From the NCBI GenBank assembly GCA_045634365.1, contig JAZRAC010000057.1:12260-76259 (forward strand): a stretch of DNA of 64,000 nt. Reading direction: 5' to 3'. This stretch comes from HGM04593 sp045634365 (GTDB taxonomy: Bacteria; Bacteroidota; Bacteroidia; Bacteroidales; Bacteroidaceae). This document shows positions 25,556 through 34,869 of the stretch, piece by piece; positions within the stretch are counted from its first letter, which is position 1, and each line of letters opens with the position of its first letter. The notes beneath the pieces are model-generated. The model saw nothing but the letters and a program-made list of their open reading frames with translations. It was not told where the DNA came from and searched no databases. Position numbers and translations under genes: made by a program.

Positions 25556-26767
25556 TTAGGGTATTAACAACGAACTGTCGCCGTAGCTCAAAAAACGAAA
25601 ATCGTGAGCAAGGGCATAATCGTAGATTTTGCGCCAATCGCCCTTCAAGAATGCCGATACAAGCAGCAGCAACGTGCTTTTAGGCTGATGAAAATTTGTT
25701 ACAATAGCCTTCACTATGCGGAATGTGTAACCGGGGGCAATCATAATCTGTGTGTGGGCGTGCAACGCATCGAGGCCATTGGATTTTAAATAGGCAGCGA
25801 GTGCCTGCAAGGCTTCGAGCGTGGTGAGGGTGTGAGTGCGATTATAGGGCGTCCACTGCCCCACGTGCAGTTCATCGGGAGATATTTCGGGATTTTCGCA
25901 CACAGCCTCGCCCAGAAAGTAAAGACTTTCGAGCGTGCGCACCGAAGTTGTTCCCACCGCCACCGCACTGCCACCGGCAGCAATAAGTTTTTCGAGCAAC
26001 GGGAGGCGCACCTCTATATACTCCTCGTGCATTTCGTGCCCGGCTATAAACTCGCTCTTCACAGGCTTAAAGGTTCCTGCGCCAACGTGAAGAGTAACCT
26101 CCTCGCAATCGACTCCGGACGCAACAAGCCCCTCGAACACCGCAGGCGTAAAGTGCAGGCCCGCAGTGGGCGCAGCAACAGAGCCCTTAATCTTTGAGTA
26201 TACTGTTTGATATGTTTTTTTATCGCCCTCCTCGGTACTGCGGTTAAGATAAGGAGGAATGGGAAGCTCACCTGCCGCTTCGAGTATCTCGGCAAACGAA
26301 AAGCCGCCGTTCCAGAAGAAACGAACAGTGTTAACGGTGCCACTGCTCACCCGTTCCACAGAAAGTTGAATCTCTTGCCCGGCAATCTGCACCATCTGCG
26401 AGAGTGTGCCGCTTTTCCAGCGGTTGCTGTTACCCACAAGACACTGCCACACACACTCACCCGTCTGCTGGAATATTAGTTGATAATCGGCCGGCTGTTC
26501 GGGCTCCAAGCAGAATACCTCTATGGTGGCACCTGTCTCCTTTTTAAAGCGCAAACGTGCCTGAATAACCTTTGTGTTATTGAACACCATCAAACTCCCT
26601 TGCGGAATATATTTCGGCAACGAAGAGAATATATCCTCGCTCACCGCACCATCTTTGTAGAGCAACAGCTTAGAGGTGTCGCGCTGCGCAAGAGGATATT
26701 TTGCAATTCTCTCGTCGGGCAGCGGATAGTCATACTCTGCAATAGCAATATCTTGTACTTTTCTCAT
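25556..26767 (-). CDS. queA: S-adenosylmethionine:tRNA ribosyltransferase-isomerase
   Basis: QueA transfers and isomerises the ribosyl group of SAM onto 7-aminomethyl-7-deazaguanine in tRNA, making epoxyqueuosine at the wobble position. The 403-residue protein has the N-terminal YPLPDERIAKYP motif, the block AAPTAGLHFTP, VTLHVGAGTFKPV, and the C-terminal NFHQPKSTLLLLVSAF. It is longer than the roughly 350 residues of the E. coli enzyme; the longer form with an extra segment after the VGTTSVRTLES block is usual in Bacteroidetes. The TATCTTCG box at 26786-26793 lies about 20 bases upstream. Confidence 0.96.
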   Translation of the reverse strand: MRKVQDIAIAEYDYPLPDERIAKYPLAQRDTSKLLLYKDGAVSEDIFSSLPKYIPQGSLMVFNNTKVIQARLRFKKETGATIEVFCLEPEQPADYQLIFQQTGECVWQCLVGNSNRWKSGTLSQMVQIAGQEIQLSVERVSSGTVNTVRFFWNGGFSFAEILEAAGELPIPPYLNRSTEEGDKKTYQTVYSKIKGSVAAPTAGLHFTPAVFEGLVASGVDCEEVTLHVGAGTFKPVKSEFIAGHEMHEEYIEVRLPLLEKLIAAGGSAVAVGTTSVRTLESLYFLGEAVCENPEISPDELHVGQWTPYNRTHTLTTLEALQALAAYLKSNGLDALHAHTQIMIAPGYTFRIVKAIVTNFHQPKSTLLLLVSAFLKGDWRKIYDYALAHDFRFLSYGDSSLLIP

Positions 26768-26785
26768 AATTCTGTTTTACGGCTG

Positions 26786-26793
26786 CGAAGATA
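26786..26793 (-). promoter_or_regulatory. -7 promoter box for queA
   Basis: TATCTTCG on the minus strand, about 18 bases before the queA ATG. Confidence 0.6.
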
Positions 26794-26830
26794 CGAATTT
26801 TGCAAGCAACAAAAAAGATTTCACATAAAC

Positions 26831-26868
26831 TAAAAAGCCCCCGACTCACTTCAAAATTGAGCCGGGGG
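26831..26868 (-). terminator. Intrinsic terminator of fba
   Basis: A GC-rich stem (26837-26848 with 26857-26868; one mismatch in 12 bp) followed on the minus strand by a run of T at 26832-26836, starting about 20 bases past the fba stop codon. Confidence 0.88.
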
Positions 26869-26890
26869 CGAAATTATGAAAACAAATACT

Positions 26891-27892
26891 TTACTGAGCA
26901 AGTTTGTTGTCAGAACCAAGAACATTCACAATCTTGTGGATGTACTGCTTCTTCATATTCTCGCGAGCGGGACCGAGGTACTTGCGGGGGTCGAACTCAG
27001 CAGGCTGAGTAGCGAAAATCTCGCGGATAGCTGCGGTCATAGCCAAACGGCTATCGCTGTCGATGTTAATTTTGCAAACTGCAAGAGCAGCAGCCTTGCG
27101 AAGCTCCTCTTCGGGAATACCGATAGCATCCTTCAATGCACCGCCATACTTGTTGATGGTAGCAACCTCCTCCTGGGGAACAGAAGAAGAACCGTGAAGA
27201 ACGATGGGGAAGCCGGGAAGTTCCTTCATACAGCCTTCGAGTACATCGAATGCCAAGGGAGGAGGAACAAGAATACCATTCTCGTTGCGTGTGCACTGCT
27301 CGGGCTTGAATTTGTTTGCACCGTGAGAAGTACCGATAGAGATAGCCAAGCTGTCGCAACCGGTCTTGCTTACGAAGTCAACAACCTCCTCGGGACGAGT
27401 ATAAGTGTGATGCTCGGCAACAACGTCATCCTCAACACCTGCAAGGATACCAAGCTCGCCCTCAACAGTTACATCATACTGGTGAGCATACTCAACAACC
27501 TTCTTTGTGAGAGCAACGTTCTCCTCGTAGGGGAGGTGAGAACCGTCGATCATTACAGAAGAGAAGCCCATATCGATGCAAGACTTGCACAACTCGAAAG
27601 AGTTACCGTGGTCGAGGTGGAGAACAATCTCGGGATTAGCGCAACCGAGTTCTTTTGCATACTCAACAGCGCCCTCGGCCATATAACGGAGGAGTGTCTG
27701 GTTAGCATACTTGCGAGCACCGCTTGATACTTGAAGAATAACGGGAGATTTTGTCTCTACTGCAGCCATTACAATAGCCTGCAACTGCTCCATGTTGTTG
27801 AAGTTGAAAGCGGGGATAGCGTAGCCGCCTTTCATTGCTCTTGCAAACATATCACGAGTGTTTACAAGACCTAATTCTTTAAAATTTACCAT
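26891..27892 (-). CDS. fba: Class II fructose-1,6-bisphosphate aldolase
   Basis: Zinc-dependent aldolase of glycolysis and gluconeogenesis. The 333-residue protein contains VLHLDHGNS, with the catalytic Asp and zinc His, VEGELGILAG, AISIGTSHGANK, and VLHGSSSVPQEE for phosphate binding. The length falls between the E. coli class IIA enzyme (about 359) and typical IIB enzymes (about 285-307). Own promoter (TAAATTTG) and own terminator, so it is a single-gene transcript, divergent from udk. Confidence 0.95.
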   Translation of the reverse strand: MVNFKELGLVNTRDMFARAMKGGYAIPAFNFNNMEQLQAIVMAAVETKSPVILQVSSGARKYANQTLLRYMAEGAVEYAKELGCANPEIVLHLDHGNSFELCKSCIDMGFSSVMIDGSHLPYEENVALTKKVVEYAHQYDVTVEGELGILAGVEDDVVAEHHTYTRPEEVVDFVSKTGCDSLAISIGTSHGANKFKPEQCTRNENGILVPPPLAFDVLEGCMKELPGFPIVLHGSSSVPQEEVATINKYGGALKDAIGIPEEELRKAAALAVCKINIDSDSRLAMTAAIREIFATQPAEFDPRKYLGPARENMKKQYIHKIVNVLGSDNKLAQ

Positions 27893-27934
27893 AGTTTATA
27901 TACTTTAAAAGTAATTAAAATAGTCTTTGCAAGC

Positions 27935-27962
27935 CCCTTTTGGGGGATTCTTTGCAAATTTA
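27935..27962 (-). promoter_or_regulatory. fba promoter box and leader hairpin
   Basis: TAAATTTG at 27955-27962 on the minus strand fits TAnnTTTG. A short CCCC-AAAA-GGGG palindrome (27935-27946) falls in the early leader, about 40 bases before the ATG. Confidence 0.55.
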
Positions 27963-28100
27963 GTAAAATCTTTCCTTATAGTGAGTATTATCGGCAAAAA
28001 AAGTGATACAAAAATAAAAAAATGGGACAAACGCATAGTATTTACTATTACAACCGCTATTTTTTTGCCATTGCAAACTATTTTTCTCGAATAAAAAGAG

Positions 28101-28108
28101 TAAATTCG
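28101..28108 (+). promoter_or_regulatory. -7 promoter box for udk
   Basis: TAAATTCG fits TAnnTTCG and lies 20 bases before the udk ATG. Confidence 0.55.
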
Positions 28109-28128
28109 CAAAAAAACAAGACAGAATT

Positions 28129-28752
28129 ATGTATATCATAGGCATTGCAGGAGGCACAGGGTCGGGAAAGACGACCGTTGTAAAGGAGATTGTAAATTCG
28201 TTGCCCGAGGCTTCGGTGGTGGTAATTCCGCAAGACTCGTACTACAAAGACAGCAGCCACATACCCGTGGAAGAGAGGCAGTTTATAAATTTCGACCACC
28301 CCGACGCATTCGATTGGGAGCTGCTTGTGGAGCAGATAGCAATGCTGCGCAAGGGGCAGGCAATAGAGCAGCCCACATATTCATATATCACCTGTACGCG
28401 CCAGCCCGAGGTTGTGCACATTGAGCCCAAGGAGGTGATAATAATCGAAGGCATTATGGCACTTGTAAGCCCCCGATTGCGCGATCTTATGGACCTTAAA
28501 GTATTTGTCGACGCCGATGCCGATGACCGCCTCATACGCCTCATTAGACGCGACATTATAGAGCGTGGGCGCACTCCCGAGACTGTAATTTCGCGCTACG
28601 AGCGCATTGTAAAGGAGATGCATTGGGAGTTCATAGAGCCCACCAAGAAATTTGCCGATATTATAATTCCACAAGGCGGGCACAACAAAAAGGCGATACA
28701 GATGCTACAAATGTCAATAGGCTACTTTCTTAAAGCCGGTTCTATAAATTAG
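28129..28752 (+). CDS. udk: Uridine kinase
   Basis: Phosphorylates uridine and cytidine in pyrimidine salvage. The 207-residue protein has the P-loop GGTGSGKTT at residues 9-17, the PQDSYYKD segment that contacts the nucleoside, FDHPDAFDW, and the R-x-x-R-R-D-I-x-x-R-G-R lid (LIRRDIIERGR). Size is normal for the bacterial enzyme. Divergent from fba and preceded by its own promoter box. Confidence 0.95.
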   Translation: MYIIGIAGGTGSGKTTVVKEIVNSLPEASVVVIPQDSYYKDSSHIPVEERQFINFDHPDAFDWELLVEQIAMLRKGQAIEQPTYSYITCTRQPEVVHIEPKEVIIIEGIMALVSPRLRDLMDLKVFVDADADDRLIRLIRRDIIERGRTPETVISRYERIVKEMHWEFIEPTKKFADIIIPQGGHNKKAIQMLQMSIGYFLKAGSIN

Positions 28753-28939
28753 GCCGCGACAATTTTGGTAATTATTTTTAGTAGATTGCTTGTTTTTATA
28801 ATGCGCGCGTAGCGGGCTATGCAACTGAATAAAAATAAACAAGATACAAAAACAAAGCCAAAAGTAGCCGGAACAGTGCCTGCAACATTAAGGATGATTT
28901 TTCATAATTTATAGAACTTGCCTTAACAAATAGCCCATT

Positions 28940-29677
28940 ATGCGATTGAGATACATATACCCCATTGCCCTCATCATTGCCTTTGTTATGTTTGTAACAG
29001 AGGGCGATGTTATATTCCGTGGCAAGGTAAAAGGGGTTTATGTATACACGCCGCAATATAAATACATTTCTCCCCACGTAACAATTTCGCCATACGACAA
29101 GAAATTCCGCGAAGCGGCCGACACGCTCGGGTGGGATTGGAAATTTATTGCAGCCATAGCCTTCACCGAATCGCGTTTCGACAGCACTGCCGTATCGGGC
29201 GTGGGTGCTTGCGGAGTGATGCAGGTGATGCCCGCCACGTTGCGCGGCTTTGGCATTCCCGACTCCCTGTGTATGGATACGAGAAGCAATATTATGGCTG
29301 CGGCCGAACTGCTGGGCAGTCTCAATCACCTGTACCGCCGCATAGAAAATTTCGAGGAGCGCAGTAATTTCATTCTTGCATCGTACAACGCCGGTGCCGG
29401 ACACATTGGCGACGCAATGAACCTTGCACAGAAATATGGTCGCCCGCGCTACGTGTGGCACCAGAATGTCGACTCCTTCCTCATCCTTAAAGGAGAGCCC
29501 CAATATTACACCGACAGCGTGTGCCGCAACGGCTCGTTCAGCGACTGGAAGCAGACACTATCCTTCGTGAAAAAAGTGAAACGCACCTGGCGCAGATACA
29601 ATATACTGCAAGAGCGTTACAACGACTCCATAAACACCCTGCTTGCCAACGACACTACCATAAAATTAACCGATTGA
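28940..29677 (+). CDS. Membrane-anchored lytic transglycosylase (SLT domain)
   Basis: Cleaves the glycan strands of peptidoglycan to 1,6-anhydroMurNAc ends. The 245-residue protein has an N-terminal membrane helix or uncleaved signal (residues 5-22). The SLT fold follows: AFTESRFDS with the catalytic Glu, GACGVMQVMPAT, and ASYNAGAGHI, all hallmarks of family 23 enzymes. It resembles the catalytic half of MltF without the solute-binding domain. The 187-bp gap upstream has only a weak AT-rich inverted repeat (about 28791-28838). Its stop is 5 bases before the Dna2-like gene. Confidence 0.9.
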   Translation: MRLRYIYPIALIIAFVMFVTEGDVIFRGKVKGVYVYTPQYKYISPHVTISPYDKKFREAADTLGWDWKFIAAIAFTESRFDSTAVSGVGACGVMQVMPATLRGFGIPDSLCMDTRSNIMAAAELLGSLNHLYRRIENFEERSNFILASYNAGAGHIGDAMNLAQKYGRPRYVWHQNVDSFLILKGEPQYYTDSVCRNGSFSDWKQTLSFVKKVKRTWRRYNILQERYNDSINTLLANDTTIKLTD

Positions 29678-29682
29678 TATAT

Positions 29683-32604
29683 ATGCAGGAGAGTTTTTTA
29701 CGCAAGCAGATAACCTTTGAGGCATACAACGAGGGGGTAATTACAGGGCACGACAAAGATGGCACGAGGCTTTCTGTGGCGTTGCCTGCCGAGGCTTGCT
29801 ACGCGCAGTTGCCGCAGTTGCTCGTCAAAGGTTGCAAGCTGAATATACTATCGGTTACCACTGCACCCGACGGTACTCTGCACCCGCGCGACATAATATA
29901 TGAACCCGATTACCTTATAGATATTTCGGCACTCGCACGCTGCGTGCAGCCATACGGTTCACCGGCATTAGGCTACATAATAAATATGTTCGAACAGAGT
30001 GGCGACAGTGCCGCACGCTTGCTTGGAGAGGCCGCCAACCTGTTTCTCGACGACTGCGTGAACGAGGAGCGTGAACGGCCCGCCACATACAGCGAGTCGA
30101 TGCAAAAATTCTTCCGCGACTACACCCTGCCCCTCTCCGTGTGCGACGAAATTGACAGCGACTTTTTCGCTCGGGCGCGCAACCACTTCAACAACATACA
30201 GATGAAAATGGGCAGCACAGGCATTGAGGCTGCCGACGACTACCGTCGCGACCGCCTCTATCTTGAACCATCGTTCTTCTGCGAACCGCTCGGCCTTCAA
30301 GGGCGCATCGACCTTCTGCAAAGTGATTGCAGCCACCTTATAGAATTAAAATCGGGCAAAGCCGATGAATTCAACGGCGGCCCGAAGGTGGAGCACCGCA
30401 TACAAATGTCGCTCTACAAAGAGATGCTCTGCTACTCGCTGCAAATACCGCGCGAGCACATCCGCCCCTATCTTTTCTACTCGCGCTACCCCCGTTTTTA
30501 TAAACAGGAATCGAGCATAGCCGAAACGAGCCGCACGCTTATGTTGCGCAACAAGATTGTGGCACTGCTCACTCAAATGCAAGAGGATGGGCTGCGAAAG
30601 ACACTCACAAGCATCGCCGCCGAGGATTTAAACGAGAGGGGCGACTGCGGCAAGCTGTGGTGCAACTATCTGCGCCCGCACATAGAGCAGACGCTTGCCC
30701 CCATACAAAATGCCGACGCCACCCTGCAAGAGTATTTCTTCGGGAACGCAGCCTTTGTGGCACGCGAAATGTATCTTGCCAAAATGGGCAATGGCGACTA
30801 TGAGCGCGGCCGCAGCTTCGCCGATATTTGGAACGCCCCGTTGGAGAGCAAAATAGAGAATGGCAACATTCTTATAGACCTTGAAATAAAATCTTTCGAC
30901 AGCGAAGAGGGAATAAGCGAAATAACCCTCTCGCTCCCTGCATACAGCGAAGAGTTCTACCCCAATTTCAGAGCCGGCGACACGGTATTCCTCTATCGTC
31001 GCGACAACGATGGGCACAATGCCACCAACAGACAGGTTACCCGTGGCACGCTCACAACCATCACCCCCGAGGAGGTTACCATACATCTGCGCCACAAGCA
31101 GAAAAACCGCAACCTCTACCCCACCGGCAGCCGATACGCAATGGAGCACGACCACCTCGACAGCACCTTCCGCGCCACCTTCCGCGACCTTGCAAGCCTG
31201 CTCGCCGCCCCTCGGGAGCGCATCGACCTGCTGCTCACACGCCGCGCACCACGCATCGACCACTCGCTCACCCTCAAAGGGAGATACACCAACGAATATA
31301 TCGACAACATTGTGTTGCAAGCCAAGCAGGCCGAGGAACTCTTTATGCTCGTGGGCCCTCCCGGAACGGGAAAAACCTCACAGGCACTCAAAAGTATGGT
31401 GCAGGAATTTCACAACTACGAAGAGCAGAATATTCTGCTCGCATCATACACCAACCGCGCCGTCGACGAAATATGTGAAGCGCTCGAAAGTATCCCAGGC
31501 TCACCGGCCTATATAAGAATAGGTAGCGAGCAGAGCTGTGCTGCCAAGCACCGCCACCGCCTGCTAAAAAACACAATAGCCCACTGCACTAATCGCGAAC
31601 AGATAAGAACCACAATGCAGGAGCACCGCATTTTCGTGGGCACGGTAGCCTCGCTCACCGGACGCAAAGAGCTATTCTCACTCAAACAATTCGATGTTGC
31701 CATAATAGACGAAGCAACGCAGATTTTAGAGTCGCAGCTTGCCGGCCTTTGGGCAGCAACCACCCCCGAGAAAGAGGTTGCGATAAAGAAATTCATACTC
31801 ATAGGCGACCCCAAGCAGTTGCCTGCTGTGGTAGCACAAAACAGCGCATACACAAAGGTTACTGCCCCGATACTAAACAAAATAGGCATACACGATTATG
31901 GAACATCGCTCTTCGAGCGTCTCTACAAATGGTACCACACGCACCCCCTCAAAGGCATCACAGCCACGCTCAATCGCCAAGGGCGTATGCACCCCGCAAT
32001 AAACCAATTTGCCAACCGCCACTTCTACAACAGCATACTCGAACCTATTCCCCTGCCCCACCAGCAAGAAGAACTATTATACCCGCTGTATGACAAAAAA
32101 GATGCCCGACAAACAACAATGGCAACCCGTCGCGCAGCCTTCATAAACATAGGGCCCGACAAAAGCGGAACCCCCAAAGTGAACCGAAACGAGGCGCAGG
32201 AGATTGCCCTCTTCGTGCAAGCATATTACAAGGTGAGGGAGGCTAACGGCAACCCCTGCAACCCTTCGCAGGAGATTGGAATAATAGTACCCTTCCGCAG
32301 CCAGATTGCAATGGTAACAAAAGAGATTGCGAAACTCGACATTCCCCGTAGCAAGGATATTGTGATTGACACCGTGGAGCGTTTCCAAGGCTCGCAGCGC
32401 GAGATAATTCTCTTCGGCACCACCATAAGCAACGCCGCACAAATTGATATTCTCTCGGCACCTGTTCCCGACGCCGACGGCACCCCCATCGACCGCAAGC
32501 TAAACGTTGCACTCACCCGCGCACGCCGCCAGATGTTCATCTTCGGCAACAGGGATATTCTTGCCCTGTCGCCCATCTACAAGGCACTAATCGAGGAGGT
32601 GTAA
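29683..32604 (+). CDS. Dna2-like fused nuclease and SF1 helicase
   Basis: A 973-residue protein. The N-terminal part has a PD-(D/E)XK nuclease: GRIDLL (207-212) then IELKSGKA (220-227) and HRIQMSLYKEML. The C-terminal part is a superfamily 1B helicase: GPPGTGKTS at 558-566, DEATQILE at 676-683, GDPKQLPAV, a motif V block TVERFQGSQREII, and NVALTRARRQMFIFG as motif VI. Such proteins process flaps or recombination intermediates; the bacterial role is not well defined. The open frame extends upstream to 29521 inside the transglycosylase gene, but the ATG at 29683 is the natural start. Confidence 0.9.
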   Translation: MQESFLRKQITFEAYNEGVITGHDKDGTRLSVALPAEACYAQLPQLLVKGCKLNILSVTTAPDGTLHPRDIIYEPDYLIDISALARCVQPYGSPALGYIINMFEQSGDSAARLLGEAANLFLDDCVNEERERPATYSESMQKFFRDYTLPLSVCDEIDSDFFARARNHFNNIQMKMGSTGIEAADDYRRDRLYLEPSFFCEPLGLQGRIDLLQSDCSHLIELKSGKADEFNGGPKVEHRIQMSLYKEMLCYSLQIPREHIRPYLFYSRYPRFYKQESSIAETSRTLMLRNKIVALLTQMQEDGLRKTLTSIAAEDLNERGDCGKLWCNYLRPHIEQTLAPIQNADATLQEYFFGNAAFVAREMYLAKMGNGDYERGRSFADIWNAPLESKIENGNILIDLEIKSFDSEEGISEITLSLPAYSEEFYPNFRAGDTVFLYRRDNDGHNATNRQVTRGTLTTITPEEVTIHLRHKQKNRNLYPTGSRYAMEHDHLDSTFRATFRDLASLLAAPRERIDLLLTRRAPRIDHSLTLKGRYTNEYIDNIVLQAKQAEELFMLVGPPGTGKTSQALKSMVQEFHNYEEQNILLASYTNRAVDEICEALESIPGSPAYIRIGSEQSCAAKHRHRLLKNTIAHCTNREQIRTTMQEHRIFVGTVASLTGRKELFSLKQFDVAIIDEATQILESQLAGLWAATTPEKEVAIKKFILIGDPKQLPAVVAQNSAYTKVTAPILNKIGIHDYGTSLFERLYKWYHTHPLKGITATLNRQGRMHPAINQFANRHFYNSILEPIPLPHQQEELLYPLYDKKDARQTTMATRRAAFINIGPDKSGTPKVNRNEAQEIALFVQAYYKVREANGNPCNPSQEIGIIVPFRSQIAMVTKEIAKLDIPRSKDIVIDTVERFQGSQREIILFGTTISNAAQIDILSAPVPDADGTPIDRKLNVALTRARRQMFIFGNRDILALSPIYKALIEEV

Positions 32605-32615
32605 CACCGCCGCCC

Positions 32616-32636
32616 CACTCTCTTGAAAAGAGAGTG
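32616..32636. terminator. Small hairpin after the Dna2-like gene
   Basis: A 9-bp stem (CACTCTCTT with AAGAGAGTG, 3-base loop) lies 12 bases past the stop codon. No U-tract follows in the plus direction, so terminator activity is uncertain. Confidence 0.45.
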
Positions 32637-32668
32637 AAAAAAATCCCATAAAAATTCCAGCATAAATA

Positions 32669-32700
32669 TTTGCAAGATAAAAACAAAGCCTTTACCTTTA
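32669..32700 (+). promoter_or_regulatory. Promoter of the YtrA-type ABC operon
   Basis: TTTG at 32669-32672 and TACCTTTA at 32693-32700 with 20 bases between them match the Bacteroidetes -33/-7 layout. The GntR operator begins 2 bases downstream. Confidence 0.65.
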
Positions 32701-32701
32701 C

Positions 32702-32725
32702 AGTGTACTAATTAACTAATACACT
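32702..32725. promoter_or_regulatory. GntR/YtrA-family operator
   Basis: A 24-bp imperfect palindrome with half-sites AGTGTA and TACACT separated by 12 AT-rich bases; 10 of 12 base pairs are symmetric. It lies between the promoter box and the ATG of the ABC gene and touches that ATG. Half-sites of this type are what I would expect for YtrA-subfamily GntR regulators, and such a regulator is encoded in the same operon at 34870. Confidence 0.75.
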
Positions 32726-33526
32726 ATGATACAAATTCGCAATCTAAATTTCAACTACGGCAAAAAAGAGGTGCTCAAAGATGCAGGCACACAATTTGAG
32801 AAAGGAAGAATTTATGGTCTTCTGGGCCCCAACGGCGCGGGGAAAACCACGCTACTGAAACTAATATGCGGCATTCTTATGAGCAAGAATGGGTATATTG
32901 CGGTTGAGGGGAAAAACCCATTCAAACGCACGCCCGAAACACTGTCGGGCCTCTTCTATCTGCCCGAGCATCCGCAGGCAACAATAAACAAGATAAGCAC
33001 ATTTGCGCGCGAATATGGGCAATTCTACCCCACCTTCAATTATGAAGAGTTTGAGCAGTTGATGAAAGAAATACACATCGACATTAACGCAAAATTCAGC
33101 AATCTCTCCACCGGCGAGAGCAAAAAAGCATTCATAGCCTTCGCCCTTGCGCTTAACACCCCCTATCTGTTGCTCGACGAACCTACCAACGGACTCGATG
33201 TTACAAGCAAGGGAGAATTCAGGCAGTTAATTTCGCGTTATATGAGCGATGAACGTTGCATAATCATCGCCACGCACCAGATAAGAGAAATTTCCACCCT
33301 GCTCGACCACATTGTAATTCTTAAAGACAAGAACATTGTAACCGACGCAAGCATAGCCTCCCTGCAAAATGAATATATCTGCGGCACGGCAAGAGAGCTT
33401 CCCGCCGACGCCCTTTACAGCGAAGAGAGCATAAACGGTTATAACTATATTGCACCCAACAACGGCGGCGAAGAGAGTAACATCGACATTGAGCTTCTTT
33501 TCAATTATATAAATTTGAAAAAGTAA
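32726..33526 (+). CDS. ABC transporter ATP-binding protein
   Basis: A 266-residue ATPase. GPNGAGKTTLL near residue 35 is the Walker A motif, LSTGESKKAFIA the signature, YLLLDEPTNGLD Walker B, and ATHQIREI the switch His. The C-terminal 60 residues are a divergent tail. It is the first gene of an operon with two membrane proteins and a YtrA-type GntR regulator, a common Bacteroidetes arrangement related to B. subtilis ytrABC, which responds to cell-envelope antibiotics. The substrate is unknown here. Control is probably by the overlapping operator at 32702-32725. Confidence 0.9.
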   Translation: MIQIRNLNFNYGKKEVLKDAGTQFEKGRIYGLLGPNGAGKTTLLKLICGILMSKNGYIAVEGKNPFKRTPETLSGLFYLPEHPQATINKISTFAREYGQFYPTFNYEEFEQLMKEIHIDINAKFSNLSTGESKKAFIAFALALNTPYLLLDEPTNGLDVTSKGEFRQLISRYMSDERCIIIATHQIREISTLLDHIVILKDKNIVTDASIASLQNEYICGTARELPADALYSEESINGYNYIAPNNGGEESNIDIELLFNYINLKK

Positions 33527-33532
33527 CCCACG

Positions 33533-34165
33533 ATGAACACACTATTCAACCCTGCACGTTTCGCAAAGCTATTCATTTACGAACAAAAAAGCAGCAATTT
33601 TCTGCGCAACATATTTATATTCGTAATTCTTTACGGAACAGCCGTAACGCTTTTGAATATATTTGTGGTTAATATTATTACGCCATTTTCTACAAAGATT
33701 GCTATAATTCTTGGATATTTCTCCGTTGCATTCTACTATCCGCTGTTAAAGAGAGAGAAAAGAGATTTATATAAGATGCTACCCGCAAGCAGCCTCGAAA
33801 AATATCTCTCGATGGCAATAAACACGCTTATTGTGGTACCCGCAACTTATGTAATATTGTCGACCGCAATTTCACTGACACTCGCCGCTGTAAGGTTCCA
33901 AGGTGAAATTCCAGGAATGCAGTTTCAACTGCCGAGCCTGCTCTCACTATGCATTCAAGCAGAAATAATAAGCATTGTAACATTCCTCTACTTTTCGTCG
34001 ATGAGTCGCAACAGCATTCTGCAAGGCTTGATAATAATATCGCTATACTTTTTCAGCGGGCCGTTACGAAGAGAATTTCAGGAAGCAGAGCACATCTGTT
34101 TCATTTTGCTTGCAACAGTAATTTTGCAATTTTTCATTTATTTAAAAATTAAGAGTATAGAATAA
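33533..34165 (+). CDS. ABC transporter permease-like membrane protein (first)
   Basis: A 210-residue integral membrane protein with about six predicted helices. The phrase KMLPASSLEKYLSM (residues 81-94) recurs almost exactly in the next gene as IMLPASNCEKYLSM, so the two are paralogous and probably form the two halves of the membrane channel for the ATPase encoded just upstream (6-base gap). The start ATG at 33533 is followed by FNPARFAKLFIYEQKSSNFL, which also matches the start of the next protein. Substrate unknown. Confidence 0.8.
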   Translation: MNTLFNPARFAKLFIYEQKSSNFLRNIFIFVILYGTAVTLLNIFVVNIITPFSTKIAIILGYFSVAFYYPLLKREKRDLYKMLPASSLEKYLSMAINTLIVVPATYVILSTAISLTLAAVRFQGEIPGMQFQLPSLLSLCIQAEIISIVTFLYFSSMSRNSILQGLIIISLYFFSGPLRREFQEAEHICFILLATVILQFFIYLKIKSIE

Positions 34166-34166
34166 T

Positions 34167-34865
34167 ATGAATAACACATTGAACATTAGACGCTGGGTAA
34201 AGCTCATAATATACGACAACAAGAGCAGCAACTGTATATACAACGTTATTTTGGTAGGAATTGCCATCCTATCGATAGTTCTTATTATACGAGCAATCCT
34301 CATCGCAAACGGAGAGTTTGAAAGTTTCAATCCCATATTCGGGATAACAAGCAATTCACTGCTTATGATTCTGGGCCTATCCCCTTTTATCTTTTATGGC
34401 AGTATGGTGAAAAAAGGCAAAAACACCCTGCGCATAATGTTACCGGCAAGCAACTGCGAGAAATACCTCTCTATGCTTGTAAATACATTCATCACCACAC
34501 CTGTAATAATCACACTCACCACCATCTGCCTAAATTTTATTGCCACAGGATTTTCATTTGAATATCTCGTGAGCCTGTCCGACACAACCGGAGTAATCCA
34601 TTTTATTACGGTTATGTGGGGCGGAATAAGCCTGAATACCTTTTTTCTGCTCATATTTAACAGATACGGAATTTGGAGAGGCATAGTGGTTATAATAGCA
34701 ACCACCATTATAGAACTCTATTTTATTGGAACGGTACTCGATTTTGCCTTCAACGGAAACGTAACACCAACTTATTTGTCACAAGTGCTTAATTTCATCG
34801 CAATTGTCAATATATTTGTATTCCAGATAGTCGTTTATTACATCACCCGAAAAATAAAAGCATAG
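34167..34865 (+). CDS. ABC transporter permease-like membrane protein (second)
   Basis: A 232-residue membrane protein with about six helices, paralogous to the preceding one: similar N-terminus (RRWVKLIIYDNKSSNCIYN) and the shared LPAS-x-x-x-KYLSM block. It starts one base after the preceding stop codon and ends 4 bases before the regulator, so all are translationally linked. A heterodimeric exporter with the ATPase at 32726 is the simplest model. Confidence 0.8.
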   Translation: MNNTLNIRRWVKLIIYDNKSSNCIYNVILVGIAILSIVLIIRAILIANGEFESFNPIFGITSNSLLMILGLSPFIFYGSMVKKGKNTLRIMLPASNCEKYLSMLVNTFITTPVIITLTTICLNFIATGFSFEYLVSLSDTTGVIHFITVMWGGISLNTFFLLIFNRYGIWRGIVVIIATTIIELYFIGTVLDFAFNGNVTPTYLSQVLNFIAIVNIFVFQIVVYYITRKIKA

Positions 34866-34869
34866 CACA

